DNA of 64,000 nt from Roseibium aquae (GTDB lineage Bacteria > Pseudomonadota > Alphaproteobacteria > Rhizobiales > Stappiaceae), in assembly GCF_008711285.1 (NCBI RefSeq), contig NZ_VXDC01000007.1, positions 186,001 through 250,000 on the forward strand. The letters run 5' to 3'. Under the pieces are notes generated by a model. It searched no databases, was not told the DNA's origin, and saw nothing but the letters and a program-made list of their open reading frames with translations. The position numbers and the translations under genes were made by a program. Within the stretch, counting starts at the first letter, position 1; every line of letters starts with the position of its first letter. This document shows, one piece after another, positions 43,965-52,668 of the stretch.

Positions 43965-45641
43965 CTACATGTTCGGATAATTCGGACCGCCCGCGCCTTC
44001 CGGAACGGTCCAGGTGATGTTTCCGTTCGGATCCTTGATGTCGCAGGTTTTGCAGTGCACGCAGTTCTGTGCGTTGATCTGGAAACGCGGCGCACCCTCG
44101 CCATCTTCCACCCATTCGTAAACGCCGGCCGGGCAATAGCGGCTCGAGGGGCCAGCGAACACATCATGTTCCGAGAGCTTTTGCAGGGTGTCGTCCTTGA
44201 CCTTCAAGTGAATGGGCTGGTCTTCCTCGTGGTTGGTGTTCGAGAGGAAGACGGACGACAGCTTGTCGAAGGAAATTACGCCATCGGGCTTGGGATAGTC
44301 GATCTTGGGGCAGTCCTTCGCCGGCTTGAGGGACTGGGCGTCGGTCTTGCCGTGTTTCATGGTGCCGAAGAAGGAGAACCCGAACAGCTCATTGGTCCAC
44401 ATGTCGAGACCGCCCAGAGCGACGCCGCCGATCGTGCCCAGTTTCGACCACAGCGGCTTCACGTTGCGGACTTTCTTGAGGTCCTTGCCAATCTCGCTCT
44501 CGCGCCAGGCCTTGTCGAAATTGTCCAGCTGGGTGTAGGCCTCGCCGCGGCTGAGCGCACCCATGACCTCTTCGGCGGCCAGCATGCCCGACAGCATGGC
44601 GTTGTGCGATCCCTTGATGCGGGGAACATTCACGAACCCGGCTGAACACCCCATGATCAGACCGCCGGGGAAGGCCAGTTTCGGAACCGATTGATAGCCG
44701 CCTTCGGTGATGGCGCGCGCGCCATAGGAGATGCGCTTGCCGCCTTCGAACACATCCTGGATGGCGGGGTGGGTCTTGAACCGCTGGAATTCGTCGAAGG
44801 GGGAGAGCCAGGGGTTTTCGTAGTTCAGATGGACGACGAACCCGACAGCCACCTGGTTGTCCTCCAGGTGATAGAGGAACGAGCCACCGCCGGTCTTCCG
44901 GTCCAAGGGCCATCCGAACGAATGCTGAACCAGACCAAGCTGATGTTTGGACGGGTCGACCTGCCACAATTCCTTGATGCCGATCCCGAATTTCGGCACA
45001 TCGCTGTCCCGGGCGAGATCGAACTTGTCAATCAGCTGTTTGGCCAGCGAGCCGCGCGCGCCTTCCCCGATCAGGGTGTATTTGGCGCGCAACTCCATGC
45101 CGCGCGTGAACATGGCATTCGGTTCCCCGTCGCGGCCAATGCCCATGTCTCCGGTGGCAACGCCCGCGACACGGCCCTCGTCATCGTAAAGGATTTCGGC
45201 CGCGGCAAAGCCCGGATAGATCTCGATGCCGAGCGCTTCGGCCTTTTCGGCGAGCCACCGGCAGACATTCCCGAGCGATACGATGTAGTTGCCGTGATTG
45301 CTCATCAGTTTGGGCATGAACATGTTGGGCAGCCGCATGCTGCCCGCGGGACCCAGAACAAGAAAATGGTCAGCGGTGACTTCGGTCTTGATCGGGGTTT
45401 CCTCTTCCCGCCACTCGGGCAGGAGCCGGTCGAGGGCAATCGGGTCGATCACGGCCCCGGACAGGATATGGGCGCCGACCTCGGAGCCCTTTTCCAGCAC
45501 AACGATGCTGATCTCCTGCTCCGCCGCATCGGCAAGCTGTTTCAGCCGGATGGCCGCCGACAGGCCGGCCGGACCGGCCCCGACGATCACCACATCAACT
45601 TCCATGCTTTCGCGTTCACCCAGCGCGTCCTGCTCCGCCAT
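43965..45641 (-). CDS. Electron transfer flavoprotein-ubiquinone oxidoreductase
   Basis: The 558-residue membrane-associated flavoprotein passes electrons from ETF (fatty-acid and amino-acid oxidation) to ubiquinone. The N-terminal FAD site is VVIVGAGPAGLSAAI. The ubiquinone/membrane region includes FPGGLIMGCSAGFVNVPRIKG, and the C-terminal [4Fe-4S] ferredoxin-like domain has cysteines in SRYCPAG and NCVHCKTCDIK. Start ATG 45641 follows GAGGGAGAG; the frame is open 54 codons upstream. A LiuR-like palindromic sequence lies about 165 nt upstream. Confidence 0.96.
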   Translation of the reverse strand: MAEQDALGERESMEVDVVIVGAGPAGLSAAIRLKQLADAAEQEISIVVLEKGSEVGAHILSGAVIDPIALDRLLPEWREEETPIKTEVTADHFLVLGPAGSMRLPNMFMPKLMSNHGNYIVSLGNVCRWLAEKAEALGIEIYPGFAAAEILYDDEGRVAGVATGDMGIGRDGEPNAMFTRGMELRAKYTLIGEGARGSLAKQLIDKFDLARDSDVPKFGIGIKELWQVDPSKHQLGLVQHSFGWPLDRKTGGGSFLYHLEDNQVAVGFVVHLNYENPWLSPFDEFQRFKTHPAIQDVFEGGKRISYGARAITEGGYQSVPKLAFPGGLIMGCSAGFVNVPRIKGSHNAMLSGMLAAEEVMGALSRGEAYTQLDNFDKAWRESEIGKDLKKVRNVKPLWSKLGTIGGVALGGLDMWTNELFGFSFFGTMKHGKTDAQSLKPAKDCPKIDYPKPDGVISFDKLSSVFLSNTNHEEDQPIHLKVKDDTLQKLSEHDVFAGPSSRYCPAGVYEWVEDGEGAPRFQINAQNCVHCKTCDIKDPNGNITWTVPEGAGGPNYPNM

Positions 45642-45805
45642 TCGGCTCTCCCTCACAGTGTCTTCGGTATCCGGTCCCTTTGTTCCTCTTTGCACATTTG
45701 GGCGGCCCGAAACACGATATTTTTCGACGCATTTCCCGGAAACCTGCCCGGGCCATGCGACACCTGTGGGTTTCTCTTGGCCGAAACCCGGGCTCATCGT
45801 CAAGT

Positions 45806-45821
45806 CTTCCGTTTACGTAAA
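45806..45821 (-). promoter_or_regulatory. LiuR/FadR-like palindrome upstream of ETF-QO
   Basis: On the minus strand, TTTACGTAAACGGAAG differs at two positions from TTTACGTAAACGTAAA. I recall this sequence as the LiuR-type operator for branched-chain amino-acid and fatty-acid catabolism genes in Proteobacteria. It contains the perfect palindrome TTTACGTAAA. ETF-QO is a plausible regulon member, but the consensus match is from memory. Confidence 0.4.
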
Positions 45822-45963
45822 GGGTAATATCGATCCGGCGTGTTTCAAACAAGGGGAGTGCGCGGAAGATCGGGTATATCCCGGCGCGGCCCGGGATCCT
45901 GCCTCGATCCTGCTTGCCTCGCCCGATCGCGCCGCTAGAATTGGAGCCCGGAGGTGTTACCCG

Positions 45964-46929
45964 TTGCAACATGACAATCCTGTCCCCGCGCGCGAGCTTG
46001 AAGCGCTCGTCGATTTTTATGTCGCGGGCGGTGTGGACGCCTTTCTGGAAGATCAGCCGGTCGACCGGTTTGAACGATCCGCCCAGGTCGCGGCGGCGCC
46101 AGGCCCGGCGAGGGCGCCTGCAACTGGGCTGGCAACTGGGGGAGCTACCAGGGCGGTGCCGCGAGCCGTGCCCGGTGGCCGGACCGGCGCGGGATCGGTG
46201 ACGGCCGAACCCACCGGAACCGGCTGGGCCGATGCGCCCGCGTCCGTCATGCCGGTCCCGGCACAAACGGCACCTTCTCTGCCGGCCAACCCTGCCGGAA
46301 CCCCCGTCGTCCCGGATCGAGCCGCCATTCAGTCGGCGCGCGACCTTGCGCAAGGCGCTGAAACGCTTGAGGAATTGTACAGGCTTCTGGCCGGTTTCGA
46401 CGGATGCAATCTCCGCCTTACGGCGAAAAACCTCGTTTTTGCAGACGGAAATCCGGCGGCCGACATCATGTTCATCGGCGAAGCGCCGGGCCGCGAAGAA
46501 GACAATCAGGGCAAACCCTTTGTCGGCAGATCGGGCCAATTGCTGGACAGGATGCTGTCCGCGATCGGGCTTGACCGGTCATCAGCCTATATCGCCAATG
46601 TTGTTCCGTGGCGTCCTCCCGGAAACCGCACGCCAACGCCGCAGGAAACGGAACTGTGCAAGCCGTTCATTCAACGCCAGATCGAGTTGGCGGATCCCAA
46701 GGTGCTGGTTTTTTTGGGGGCGGCATCGGCGAAAACCCTGCTCGGTGTTCAGGACGGCATCCGCCGGCTGCGCGGGCGGTGGATGGACTACGACGCGCGC
46801 GGCCGGGCCATTCCCTGTCTGGCGACCTATCACCCGGCCTATCTGTTGCGCAGCCCGCTGGAGAAGCGCCTGTCATGGCGGGACTTTCTTGAGGTCAAGG
46901 CGCGGCTGACAAGGCTGACGCAAGGGTAG
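45964..46929 (+). CDS. Uracil-DNA glycosylase, family 4-like
   Basis: The protein of about 321 residues has a divergent N-terminal helix, a Pro/Ala/Thr-rich linker (about 45-125) and a UDG domain. Motif 1 is IGEAPGREEDNQGKPFVGRSGQLLD, motif 2 is YHPAYLLR, and NVVPWRPPGNRTPTPQE follows motif 1. It removes uracil from DNA. Family 4 enzymes bind a [4Fe-4S] cluster with four Cys. Here FDGC, ELCKPF and IPCLATYHP supply three, while the first position is Phe, so the cluster may be altered. The start is a TTG 7 nt after GGAGGTG. Confidence 0.85.
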   Translation: MQHDNPVPARELEALVDFYVAGGVDAFLEDQPVDRFERSAQVAAAPGPARAPATGLATGGATRAVPRAVPGGRTGAGSVTAEPTGTGWADAPASVMPVPAQTAPSLPANPAGTPVVPDRAAIQSARDLAQGAETLEELYRLLAGFDGCNLRLTAKNLVFADGNPAADIMFIGEAPGREEDNQGKPFVGRSGQLLDRMLSAIGLDRSSAYIANVVPWRPPGNRTPTPQETELCKPFIQRQIELADPKVLVFLGAASAKTLLGVQDGIRRLRGRWMDYDARGRAIPCLATYHPAYLLRSPLEKRLSWRDFLEVKARLTRLTQG

Positions 46930-47050
46930 TTCGTCTACTCTCTCCCTCAGTTTGGTGCGGCTGCAACCAAGCGTTTACCTTGCCGGTATAGATTCGCGTC
47001 AAAGGTACATCGCTGGGCGTCGGCAAGCGTGTGCTGGGGGTCTGTTATCC

Positions 47051-47605
47051 ATGTCCATGATTCCGCTCGATAATATTCAACCGGACGCGGTTTTGCCGGT
47101 TTTCGTCGTGGATCTTGCCAATCTGGCCTGCATGGAAGCACAAGCCTCGAAGATCTGCGTGGCCGGGTGCCGGCTCTATGCGGCGGATTTGCCCATGCTC
47201 CATGACATTATCGGGATCAGGATCCCGGGCCGCTCGCAGATGATCAAGGGCCGGGTCATGGCCTCCCATGGCGCATGGATCGAGGTCAGTTTCGAGTTCG
47301 ATGGCGAAGCGCCGATGGAGCGCCGGGACGAGCGCCGGCGGCCAGTCAAGATCCCCGCCAGCATCAGCGACCGCAAATGGACCATCATGGTGGAATGCAC
47401 CATCATCGATGCGAGCAAAAAGGGATGCAAGATCCAGGGCAACGAACTCGGCCGGCTGCCCAACGATATCACCCTGCGCATCCAGGGTCTGGATCTTCCG
47501 GTGCGCGGCAAGATCGTCTGGCGCAAGGACGATCTCGCCGGCGTGGAACTGATGTGGCAATTCTCCCGCAGTCCGGATGCGAGGTCGGCGCAATATCTCG
47601 ATTGA
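47051..47605 (+). CDS. PilZ-domain protein
   Basis: The 184-residue protein has a PilZ domain in its second half. The c-di-GMP motif RRDERRR-x-x-x-K is followed 25-30 residues later by D-A-S-x-x-G (IIDASKKGCKI) and a LRIQGLDLPVRGKIVWRKDD beta core. The N-terminal 100 residues form a second, divergent domain of similar hydrophobic pattern (AGCRLYAADLPMLHDIIGI), as in tandem-PilZ/YcgR-like proteins. It is probably a c-di-GMP effector; its target is unknown. ATG 47051 (or 47057) is chosen because the upstream frame has no homology features. Confidence 0.85.
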   Translation: MSMIPLDNIQPDAVLPVFVVDLANLACMEAQASKICVAGCRLYAADLPMLHDIIGIRIPGRSQMIKGRVMASHGAWIEVSFEFDGEAPMERRDERRRPVKIPASISDRKWTIMVECTIIDASKKGCKIQGNELGRLPNDITLRIQGLDLPVRGKIVWRKDDLAGVELMWQFSRSPDARSAQYLD

Positions 47606-47759
47606 TCCGCGCTTTCCCGTCGCCTTCAGAACCGGCTTTCCGGATGCTGTTGCGGCCCGTCTGACGGCCGCTGTCGTCCTGAAGCCTTTATCTGCCCCGG
47701 CACAGGGCCTATATCCCACTCGACGACGATGACCCAATCACTCGAGAGTACAGACCCCC

Positions 47760-48617
47760 GTGCTTAATGCCCTCAGACGTTTTCTTCCCGCTGTCTTCAA
47801 GAAGTCCGGATCCGTGGTGCCGGTTGTGCGCCTGCAAGGGCCGATCGGCATGGCCACACCGCTGCGGCCGGGATTGTCGCTGGCCAGCGTCGCCCAGCCT
47901 CTGGCTCGGGCCTTCTCGATGAAAAAGGCCCCGGCGGTCGCCTTGATCATCAACTCGCCGGGCGGATCCCCGGTCCAGTCGCGGCTGATCTTCCAGCGGA
48001 TCCGGGACCTGGCAGAGGAAAACGAAAAGGAAGTTCTCGTGTTTGTGGAGGATGTGGCCGCGAGCGGTGGCTACATGCTGGCCGTGGCCGGGGATGAAAT
48101 CATTGTTGACCCCTCGTCCATTGTCGGATCCATCGGCGTCGTTGCCGCCGGGTTCGGATTCAAGGGGCTGATTGAGAAGATCGGCGTGGAGCGGCGGGTT
48201 TACACGGCGGGCAAGAACAAGGCGATCCTGGATCCCTTCCAGCCGGAAAAACCGGAGGAGGTCGAGTATCTCAAGGCGCTGCAGATCGAGTTGCATGAAA
48301 CCTTCATCGATCTTGTTAAATCCCGCCGCAAGGACGTGTTGTCCGATGATCCCGACCTGTTCACCGGCAAGTTCTGGACCGGCCGGTCCGCCCGGGATCT
48401 GGGGCTGGTCGACAAGCTGGGCGATTTGCGGGGCACGTTGAAGGCCCGGTTCGGCAAGGATTGCGAACCGAAGCTGATTGCCGCGCCGCGCGGACTGTTC
48501 GCCCGCCGCGCGGGCGTCGGCGGAACGGAACAGGCACTTGCATTCCCGTCCAACTTGGCCAACGATCTGGTGTCCGCGGCGGAAGAACGCGCGCTCTGGA
48601 TGCGCTACGGTCTTTAA
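47760..48617 (+). CDS. S49 family serine peptidase (SppA/SohB-like)
   Basis: The 285-residue protease has the Ser-Lys dyad of the ClpP/crotonase-like S49 family. The nucleophile is in VAASGGYMLAV and the general-base Lys in TAGKNKAILDPF. The INSPGGSP oxyanion block lies near residue 63. Unlike full SppA it has only one catalytic unit and no obvious N-terminal membrane helix. It resembles signal-peptide-degrading SppA or SohB. The start is a GTG at 47760. It is followed by a small membrane protein gene and then glyQ, a common Hyphomicrobiales order. Confidence 0.92.
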   Translation: MLNALRRFLPAVFKKSGSVVPVVRLQGPIGMATPLRPGLSLASVAQPLARAFSMKKAPAVALIINSPGGSPVQSRLIFQRIRDLAEENEKEVLVFVEDVAASGGYMLAVAGDEIIVDPSSIVGSIGVVAAGFGFKGLIEKIGVERRVYTAGKNKAILDPFQPEKPEEVEYLKALQIELHETFIDLVKSRRKDVLSDDPDLFTGKFWTGRSARDLGLVDKLGDLRGTLKARFGKDCEPKLIAAPRGLFARRAGVGGTEQALAFPSNLANDLVSAAEERALWMRYGL

Positions 48618-48671
48618 AGGCGGCGGCCTTACGGCCGTGCCGGCCCATCCCGGGTGTGAACGGAGACTTTC

Positions 48672-48857
48672 ATGACGCAGCTCTTTGGATTTGCAGCCCT
48701 CGCCATCGGCGGCTACTGGATCGCCCGCCGGGTGCAGAAAAAGATGCATGAGATCGACCGGCGACTCTCGGAAAAGGCCAGGGACAATCCGGATACGGCA
48801 CCGGTCAACCTGGTGCGGGATGCGGAAACCGGCCGGTATAAACCCACGGGCCGTTGA
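48672..48857 (+). CDS. Small single-span membrane protein
   Basis: The 61-residue protein has one N-terminal hydrophobic segment ([18 protein letters not shown]) followed by a charged helix and a [11 protein letters not shown] tail. The latter ends like small proteins conserved next to the S49 peptidase gene in related genomes. It starts 54 nt after the peptidase and has GGAGA upstream. Function unknown; the position suggests a role with the peptidase. It is too short for confident family assignment, but the coding signal and context are good. Confidence 0.75.
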   Translation: MTQLFGFAALAIGGYWIARRVQKKMHEIDRRLSEKARDNPDTAPVNLVRDAETGRYKPTGR

Positions 48858-48917
48858 TCTGGAAGCCAGCCTCCCGGCTTGACCTTGACGTGGCGCCGTG
48901 GCACCTGTCCGCCGGCG

Positions 48918-48940
48918 CCGCCCCGTACCGGGGGCGTTTT
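48918..48940 (+). terminator. Probable terminator between the small membrane protein gene and glyQ
   Basis: CGCCCC and GGGGCG pair around GTACC (with one bulged G) and run into TTTTCTTG. It lies 60 nt after the small gene and 28 nt before the glyQ start. It may end the sppA transcript, or attenuate glyQ, though I found no leader ORF enriched in Gly codons. Confidence 0.6.
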
Positions 48941-48967
48941 CTTGTCCTGTTTCAACGGATCCGGTTG

Positions 48968-49936
48968 ATGTCGTCCAGCTCCTTGCCCTCCCACATGCGT
49001 CCGCAAAACTCGTTTCAGGGTCTGATTCTCACCCTGCAGCGCTATTGGGCCGACCAGGGATGTGTGGTCCTTCAACCCTACGACATGGAAGTCGGCGCGG
49101 GCACGTTCCATCCCGCCACCACGCTCCGCTCGCTCGGCCCGCGGCCATGGAAGGCCGCCTATGTGCAGCCCTCGCGCCGCCCGACCGACGGCCGCTACGG
49201 CGAAAACCCGAACCGCTTGCAGCATTACTACCAGTTCCAGGTTTTGCTCAAACCGTCTCCGCCGAACCTTCAGGAGCTTTATCTCAACAGTCTGTATGCC
49301 ATCGGGCTCGACCCCTCTGTCCACGATGTGCGGTTCGTCGAAGACGATTGGGAAAGCCCGACCCTCGGTGCCTGGGGACTGGGATGGGAATGCTGGTGCG
49401 ATGGCATGGAAGTCTCGCAGTTCACCTATTTCCAGCAGGTCGCGGGCTTCGAGTGTTCGCCAGTCTCCGGCGAACTCACCTACGGGCTGGAGCGGCTCGC
49501 CATGTACATCCAGGGTGTCGATAGCGTCTATGACCTGAACTACAACGGGATGGAGGGGGCCGATAAGGTCACCTATGGCGACGTCTTCCTGCAGGCCGAG
49601 CAAGAGTATTCCCGCTACAATTTCGAGCACGCGAACACCGAAGCCCTGTTCCGGCATTTCAAGGACGCCGAAGCAGAGTGCCGGGCGATTCTGGCGGCAG
49701 GGGCCAGAGCGCGGGAAGACAAGGGCCTTTCCGTTCATCAGGTCGTGCTCCCGGCCTATGACCAGTGCATCAAGGCCAGCCATACATTCAACCTGCTTGA
49801 TGCGCGCGGCGTGATTTCCGTGACCGAGCGTCAAAGCTACATTTTGCGGGTCCGGGAACTGGCCAAGGCCTGCGGCGCTGCGTTTCTTGAGACCGAGGCC
49901 GGCGGTGTCGGGTTTCACAACCAGCCCGCCGACTGA
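48968..49936 (+). CDS. glyQ: Glycyl-tRNA synthetase alpha subunit
   Basis: The 322-residue catalytic-core subunit belongs to the alpha2beta2 bacterial GlyRS (class II). Signature blocks are [57 protein letters not shown] and the class II motif-3-like [13 protein letters not shown] use ATG 48968; an ATG 9 codons later (MRPQNSFQG) would also be acceptable. In most relatives glyS follows directly. Here lemA, a DUF2207 gene and a GGDEF/EAL gene intervene. Confidence 0.96.
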   Translation: MSSSSLPSHMRPQNSFQGLILTLQRYWADQGCVVLQPYDMEVGAGTFHPATTLRSLGPRPWKAAYVQPSRRPTDGRYGENPNRLQHYYQFQVLLKPSPPNLQELYLNSLYAIGLDPSVHDVRFVEDDWESPTLGAWGLGWECWCDGMEVSQFTYFQQVAGFECSPVSGELTYGLERLAMYIQGVDSVYDLNYNGMEGADKVTYGDVFLQAEQEYSRYNFEHANTEALFRHFKDAEAECRAILAAGARAREDKGLSVHQVVLPAYDQCIKASHTFNLLDARGVISVTERQSYILRVRELAKACGAAFLETEAGGVGFHNQPAD

Positions 49937-50004
49937 CCGGAAAGCGCGCGGGTCTGTCGATGACCGTTTCGTTCTTGGATGACATTCCAAGAGCCGCGGG
50001 GTAG

Positions 50005-50028
50005 CCTCCGCTCCGTCTTTTGCGGAGG
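50005..50028 (+). promoter_or_regulatory. Hairpin sequestering the lemA Shine-Dalgarno sequence
   Basis: CCTCCGC (50005-50011) and GCGGAGG (50022-50028) pair perfectly. The 3' arm contains GGAGG, the ribosome-binding site of lemA, whose ATG is 5 nt downstream. It may also weakly terminate glyQ transcripts (GGTTTC follows). Translation control is an inference. Confidence 0.5.
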
Positions 50029-50033
50029 TTTCA

Positions 50034-50591
50034 ATGGCAAGCTGGTTGGTTCTCGGCGCTGTGGCGGCGCTGGCTGTTTATATTGTCTTTCTTTACAACC
50101 AACTTGTCCGGAAACGGCAAATGGTGCAGGAGGGCTGGAGCGGTATCGACGTTCAGCTCAAGCGCCGCACCAATCTTGTTCCCAATCTCGTGGAGACGGT
50201 AAAGGGCTACGCCAGCCACGAACAGTCGACACTCGATGCGGTCACGGACCTGCGGGCCAAAGCCAGCGGTGTTGCCGCCGACGATGTGGCAGGACGGGCA
50301 CAGGCAGAGGGCGCGCTGGGTCTGGCGCTCGGCCGGTTGTTCGCGGTCGCCGAAGCCTATCCGGACCTCAAAGCCAGCCAGAATTTTTCAGATTTGCACA
50401 ACTCGCTCGACGAGATCGAAAACGCCATTCAGATGGCCCGGCGTTATTACAACGGCGCGGTGCGCGGTTTGAACGTGGCTGTCGAGAGCTTTCCGTCCAA
50501 TCTGGTTGCCGGCCAGTTCGGTTTTCAAAAGGCGGAGTATTTTGAGATCGAGGACGCGGCCGAACGCGCTGTCCCGAAAGTTGAATTCTAG
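50034..50591 (+). CDS. LemA family protein
   Basis: The 185-residue LemA-type protein has an N-terminal membrane helix (LVLGAVAALAVYIVFLYNQLV), the family signature WSGIDVQLKRRTNLVPNLVETVKGYA and the helical ASHEQSTLDAVTDLRAKA. The protein closes with the YNGAVRGLNVAVESFPSNLVAGQFGF motif. The fold is a helical bundle facing outside the cytoplasm; the function is unknown. It is almost always paired with a DUF2207 or TPM-type gene, as here. It sits between glyQ and glyS. Confidence 0.93.
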   Translation: MASWLVLGAVAALAVYIVFLYNQLVRKRQMVQEGWSGIDVQLKRRTNLVPNLVETVKGYASHEQSTLDAVTDLRAKASGVAADDVAGRAQAEGALGLALGRLFAVAEAYPDLKASQNFSDLHNSLDEIENAIQMARRYYNGAVRGLNVAVESFPSNLVAGQFGFQKAEYFEIEDAAERAVPKVEF

Positions 50592-50653
50592 ATCGGCTCA
50601 GGGCGTTTCACCAAAACGCGCGATGCGCTCGGCACTGAAAAGGAGATCCGGTC

Positions 50654-52615
50654 ATGCGGCTCAATCGATCCCTGCTGGCGTTTGTGGCGGTGGTGTTGTG
50701 GTGCGTGAGCGCCAACGCCGCTCTGGCGAATGAGCGGATCCTCTCCTTTGTCTCCGACATTGACGTTCAAAAGGACGGGTCCTTGATGGTCACCGAGACC
50801 ATCCGGGTCCGGGCGGAAGGGCAGGAAATCAAGCGCGGCATTTTCCGGGATATCCCGCTGCGCGCGATAGACGCCAACGGCTGGGAGCACGACGTTCCTT
50901 TCGAGCTGCTCGAGGTTTTGCGAGACGGGGAGCGGGAAAACAATTTCACGCGCGAAGCCGCGCGCGGCCTGCGCGTGTATATCGGCCGCGAGAATGTTTT
51001 CCTCGATCCGGGGATCTACACCTACACGATCCGATACCGCATGGGGCGGCAGGTCCGTTTCTTTGAAGACTATGACGAAGTCTATTGGAATGTGACCGGG
51101 AATGAGTGGATCTTCCCCATCGAGGAGGCCGTCGCCCGCATCCGGCTGCCAGACAATGCGCAAGCCGCGCAATTTGCCGCCTATACCGGCCCGTTCGGGG
51201 CTGACGGCGCCGATTATGAAGCGGCGGCAGATCCGGCAACGGGCCTTCTGGTCTTCCAGACCACCCGGCCGCTCGGCGCCTATGAAGGCCTGACGATTGC
51301 CGCCGGTTTTCCAAAGGGTATCGTTCCCGAGCCGAGCGCTTCGGACAAATGGGCACAATGGCTGGAAGACCAGCGGGTCTTCGTCATCGGCGCTCCGGCG
51401 CTGTTGATCCTGGCCCTTTACTACGGTGTTTCCTGGTGGCTGGTTGGCCGTGATCCGGCCCGAGGCGTGATCTTTCCTCGCTTCGAAGCGCCCGACGGCG
51501 TCTCGCCGGCCATGGCGAGCTATATCAGCAACCGGGGCATCGAGGGGGGACGCTGGACGGCGCTGGCGGCCGCCTGCCTGAGCCTTGCCATCAAGGGGCG
51601 TTTGAAGCTTTCAAAGGACGGCAAGGATCTCGTCCTGGAAGCGCCCGATGAGGGGCAAACTCGCCATGAAAAGCCGTTGCCAAAAGGCGAGGCGGTTGTT
51701 GAACGCTACATTCGCGAGCGCGGTACGCCGCTGGCGTTGAACCAGAAGAACGGCGAGGCGATCAGCGCGCTTGGCGACAAGTTCGTTTCGGCGATCAACC
51801 GCGAATATGGCGGGGTCTATTTCAAGCGCAACAGCATCTATCTGCTGCCCGGCTTTGTCGGCAGCATCCTTGCCATCATCGCGCTGATCTATTTCGCCGA
51901 CCTGAGCGAGGCCCAGTTCGAACAGGCCTTTCTGTTCAGTTTCTTCACTATCTTTGCCATAGTCATCTCGGTCGGTTTGACGATCCTGGTCAAAGCCTCC
52001 GTGGTGCCCGACATGGGCCGCGAGTGGTCATCGCTCGCCTTCTGGCTGATTTTCGCGGCGATTGCCGCCGGCGCCATCTATCTGGTGGTGCTGCTGACGT
52101 CCGTGATCCTCGGGACGCCCCCGGAAATCCCGCTTCTTCCGGCCTTCGTCATCGGCATTGTCATCCTGTTCTTCGCCTATGCCATGGTGATCGATGTTCC
52201 GACCGCCCATGGGCGCGGCGTCATGGACGAGCTGGACGGATTGGTGCTGTATCTGTCGGTAGCCGAAAAGGACCGTCTGAACATGACGCAGGCGCCGGAC
52301 ATGAGTGTGCTTCATTTCGAAAGACTGCTGCCCTATGCGGTGTCCCTCGGTGTCGAAAAACCGTGGTCGACACATTTTGAAGCGTGGCTGTCGAACGCGG
52401 CCGCGACGGACCGGGACCGCATTTACCAGCCCCGCTGGTACCGGGGCGGCGATTTCGACAGCACAGACATATCCCGCAGTATCGGTTCAACGGCGAGCGC
52501 CATGGCCGGATCGTTCAGATCCTCGCTTCCCGCTCCGAAGTCGTCCAGTTCCGGGTCGTCCGGAGGGGGCTCTTCAGGCGGCGGCGGGGGCGGTGGCGGC
52601 GGCGGCGGCTGGTAA
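50654..52615 (+). CDS. DUF2207 membrane protein with Gly-rich tail
   Basis: The 653-residue protein has a signal peptide ([19 protein letters not shown]), an exported beta-rich DUF2207 domain (about 27-230), a membrane helix ([18 protein letters not shown]) and a cytosolic segment. A cluster of three or four more helices (about 395-520) and a further soluble segment follow, then a C-terminal Ser/Gly tail with an uninterrupted run of 11 Gly. The Gly-rich ending is typical of LemA partners. Its role in the envelope is unknown. RBS AGGAGA precedes the ATG; it is 63 nt after lemA. Confidence 0.92.
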   Translation: MRLNRSLLAFVAVVLWCVSANAALANERILSFVSDIDVQKDGSLMVTETIRVRAEGQEIKRGIFRDIPLRAIDANGWEHDVPFELLEVLRDGERENNFTREAARGLRVYIGRENVFLDPGIYTYTIRYRMGRQVRFFEDYDEVYWNVTGNEWIFPIEEAVARIRLPDNAQAAQFAAYTGPFGADGADYEAAADPATGLLVFQTTRPLGAYEGLTIAAGFPKGIVPEPSASDKWAQWLEDQRVFVIGAPALLILALYYGVSWWLVGRDPARGVIFPRFEAPDGVSPAMASYISNRGIEGGRWTALAAACLSLAIKGRLKLSKDGKDLVLEAPDEGQTRHEKPLPKGEAVVERYIRERGTPLALNQKNGEAISALGDKFVSAINREYGGVYFKRNSIYLLPGFVGSILAIIALIYFADLSEAQFEQAFLFSFFTIFAIVISVGLTILVKASVVPDMGREWSSLAFWLIFAAIAAGAIYLVVLLTSVILGTPPEIPLLPAFVIGIVILFFAYAMVIDVPTAHGRGVMDELDGLVLYLSVAEKDRLNMTQAPDMSVLHFERLLPYAVSLGVEKPWSTHFEAWLSNAAATDRDRIYQPRWYRGGDFDSTDISRSIGSTASAMAGSFRSSLPAPKSSSSGSSGGGSSGGGGGGGGGGGW

Positions 52616-52668
52616 CAGGATCACGACCGGCCCTGAACCCGCCTTGCCGCTTGCCGGCATGCCCGGCG

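Noticed and set aside
43609-44136. Minus-strand frame with VRFLFAPATVKPKRR-like translation
   Set aside because: It overlaps the ETF-QO C-terminus and the terminator at 43874-43905, and looks like a translation of palindromic non-coding DNA.
45964-46929. UdgX-type (covalent) uracil glycosylase
   Set aside because: The KRRIH loop that defines UdgX is absent; the motif 2 region reads HPAYLLR.
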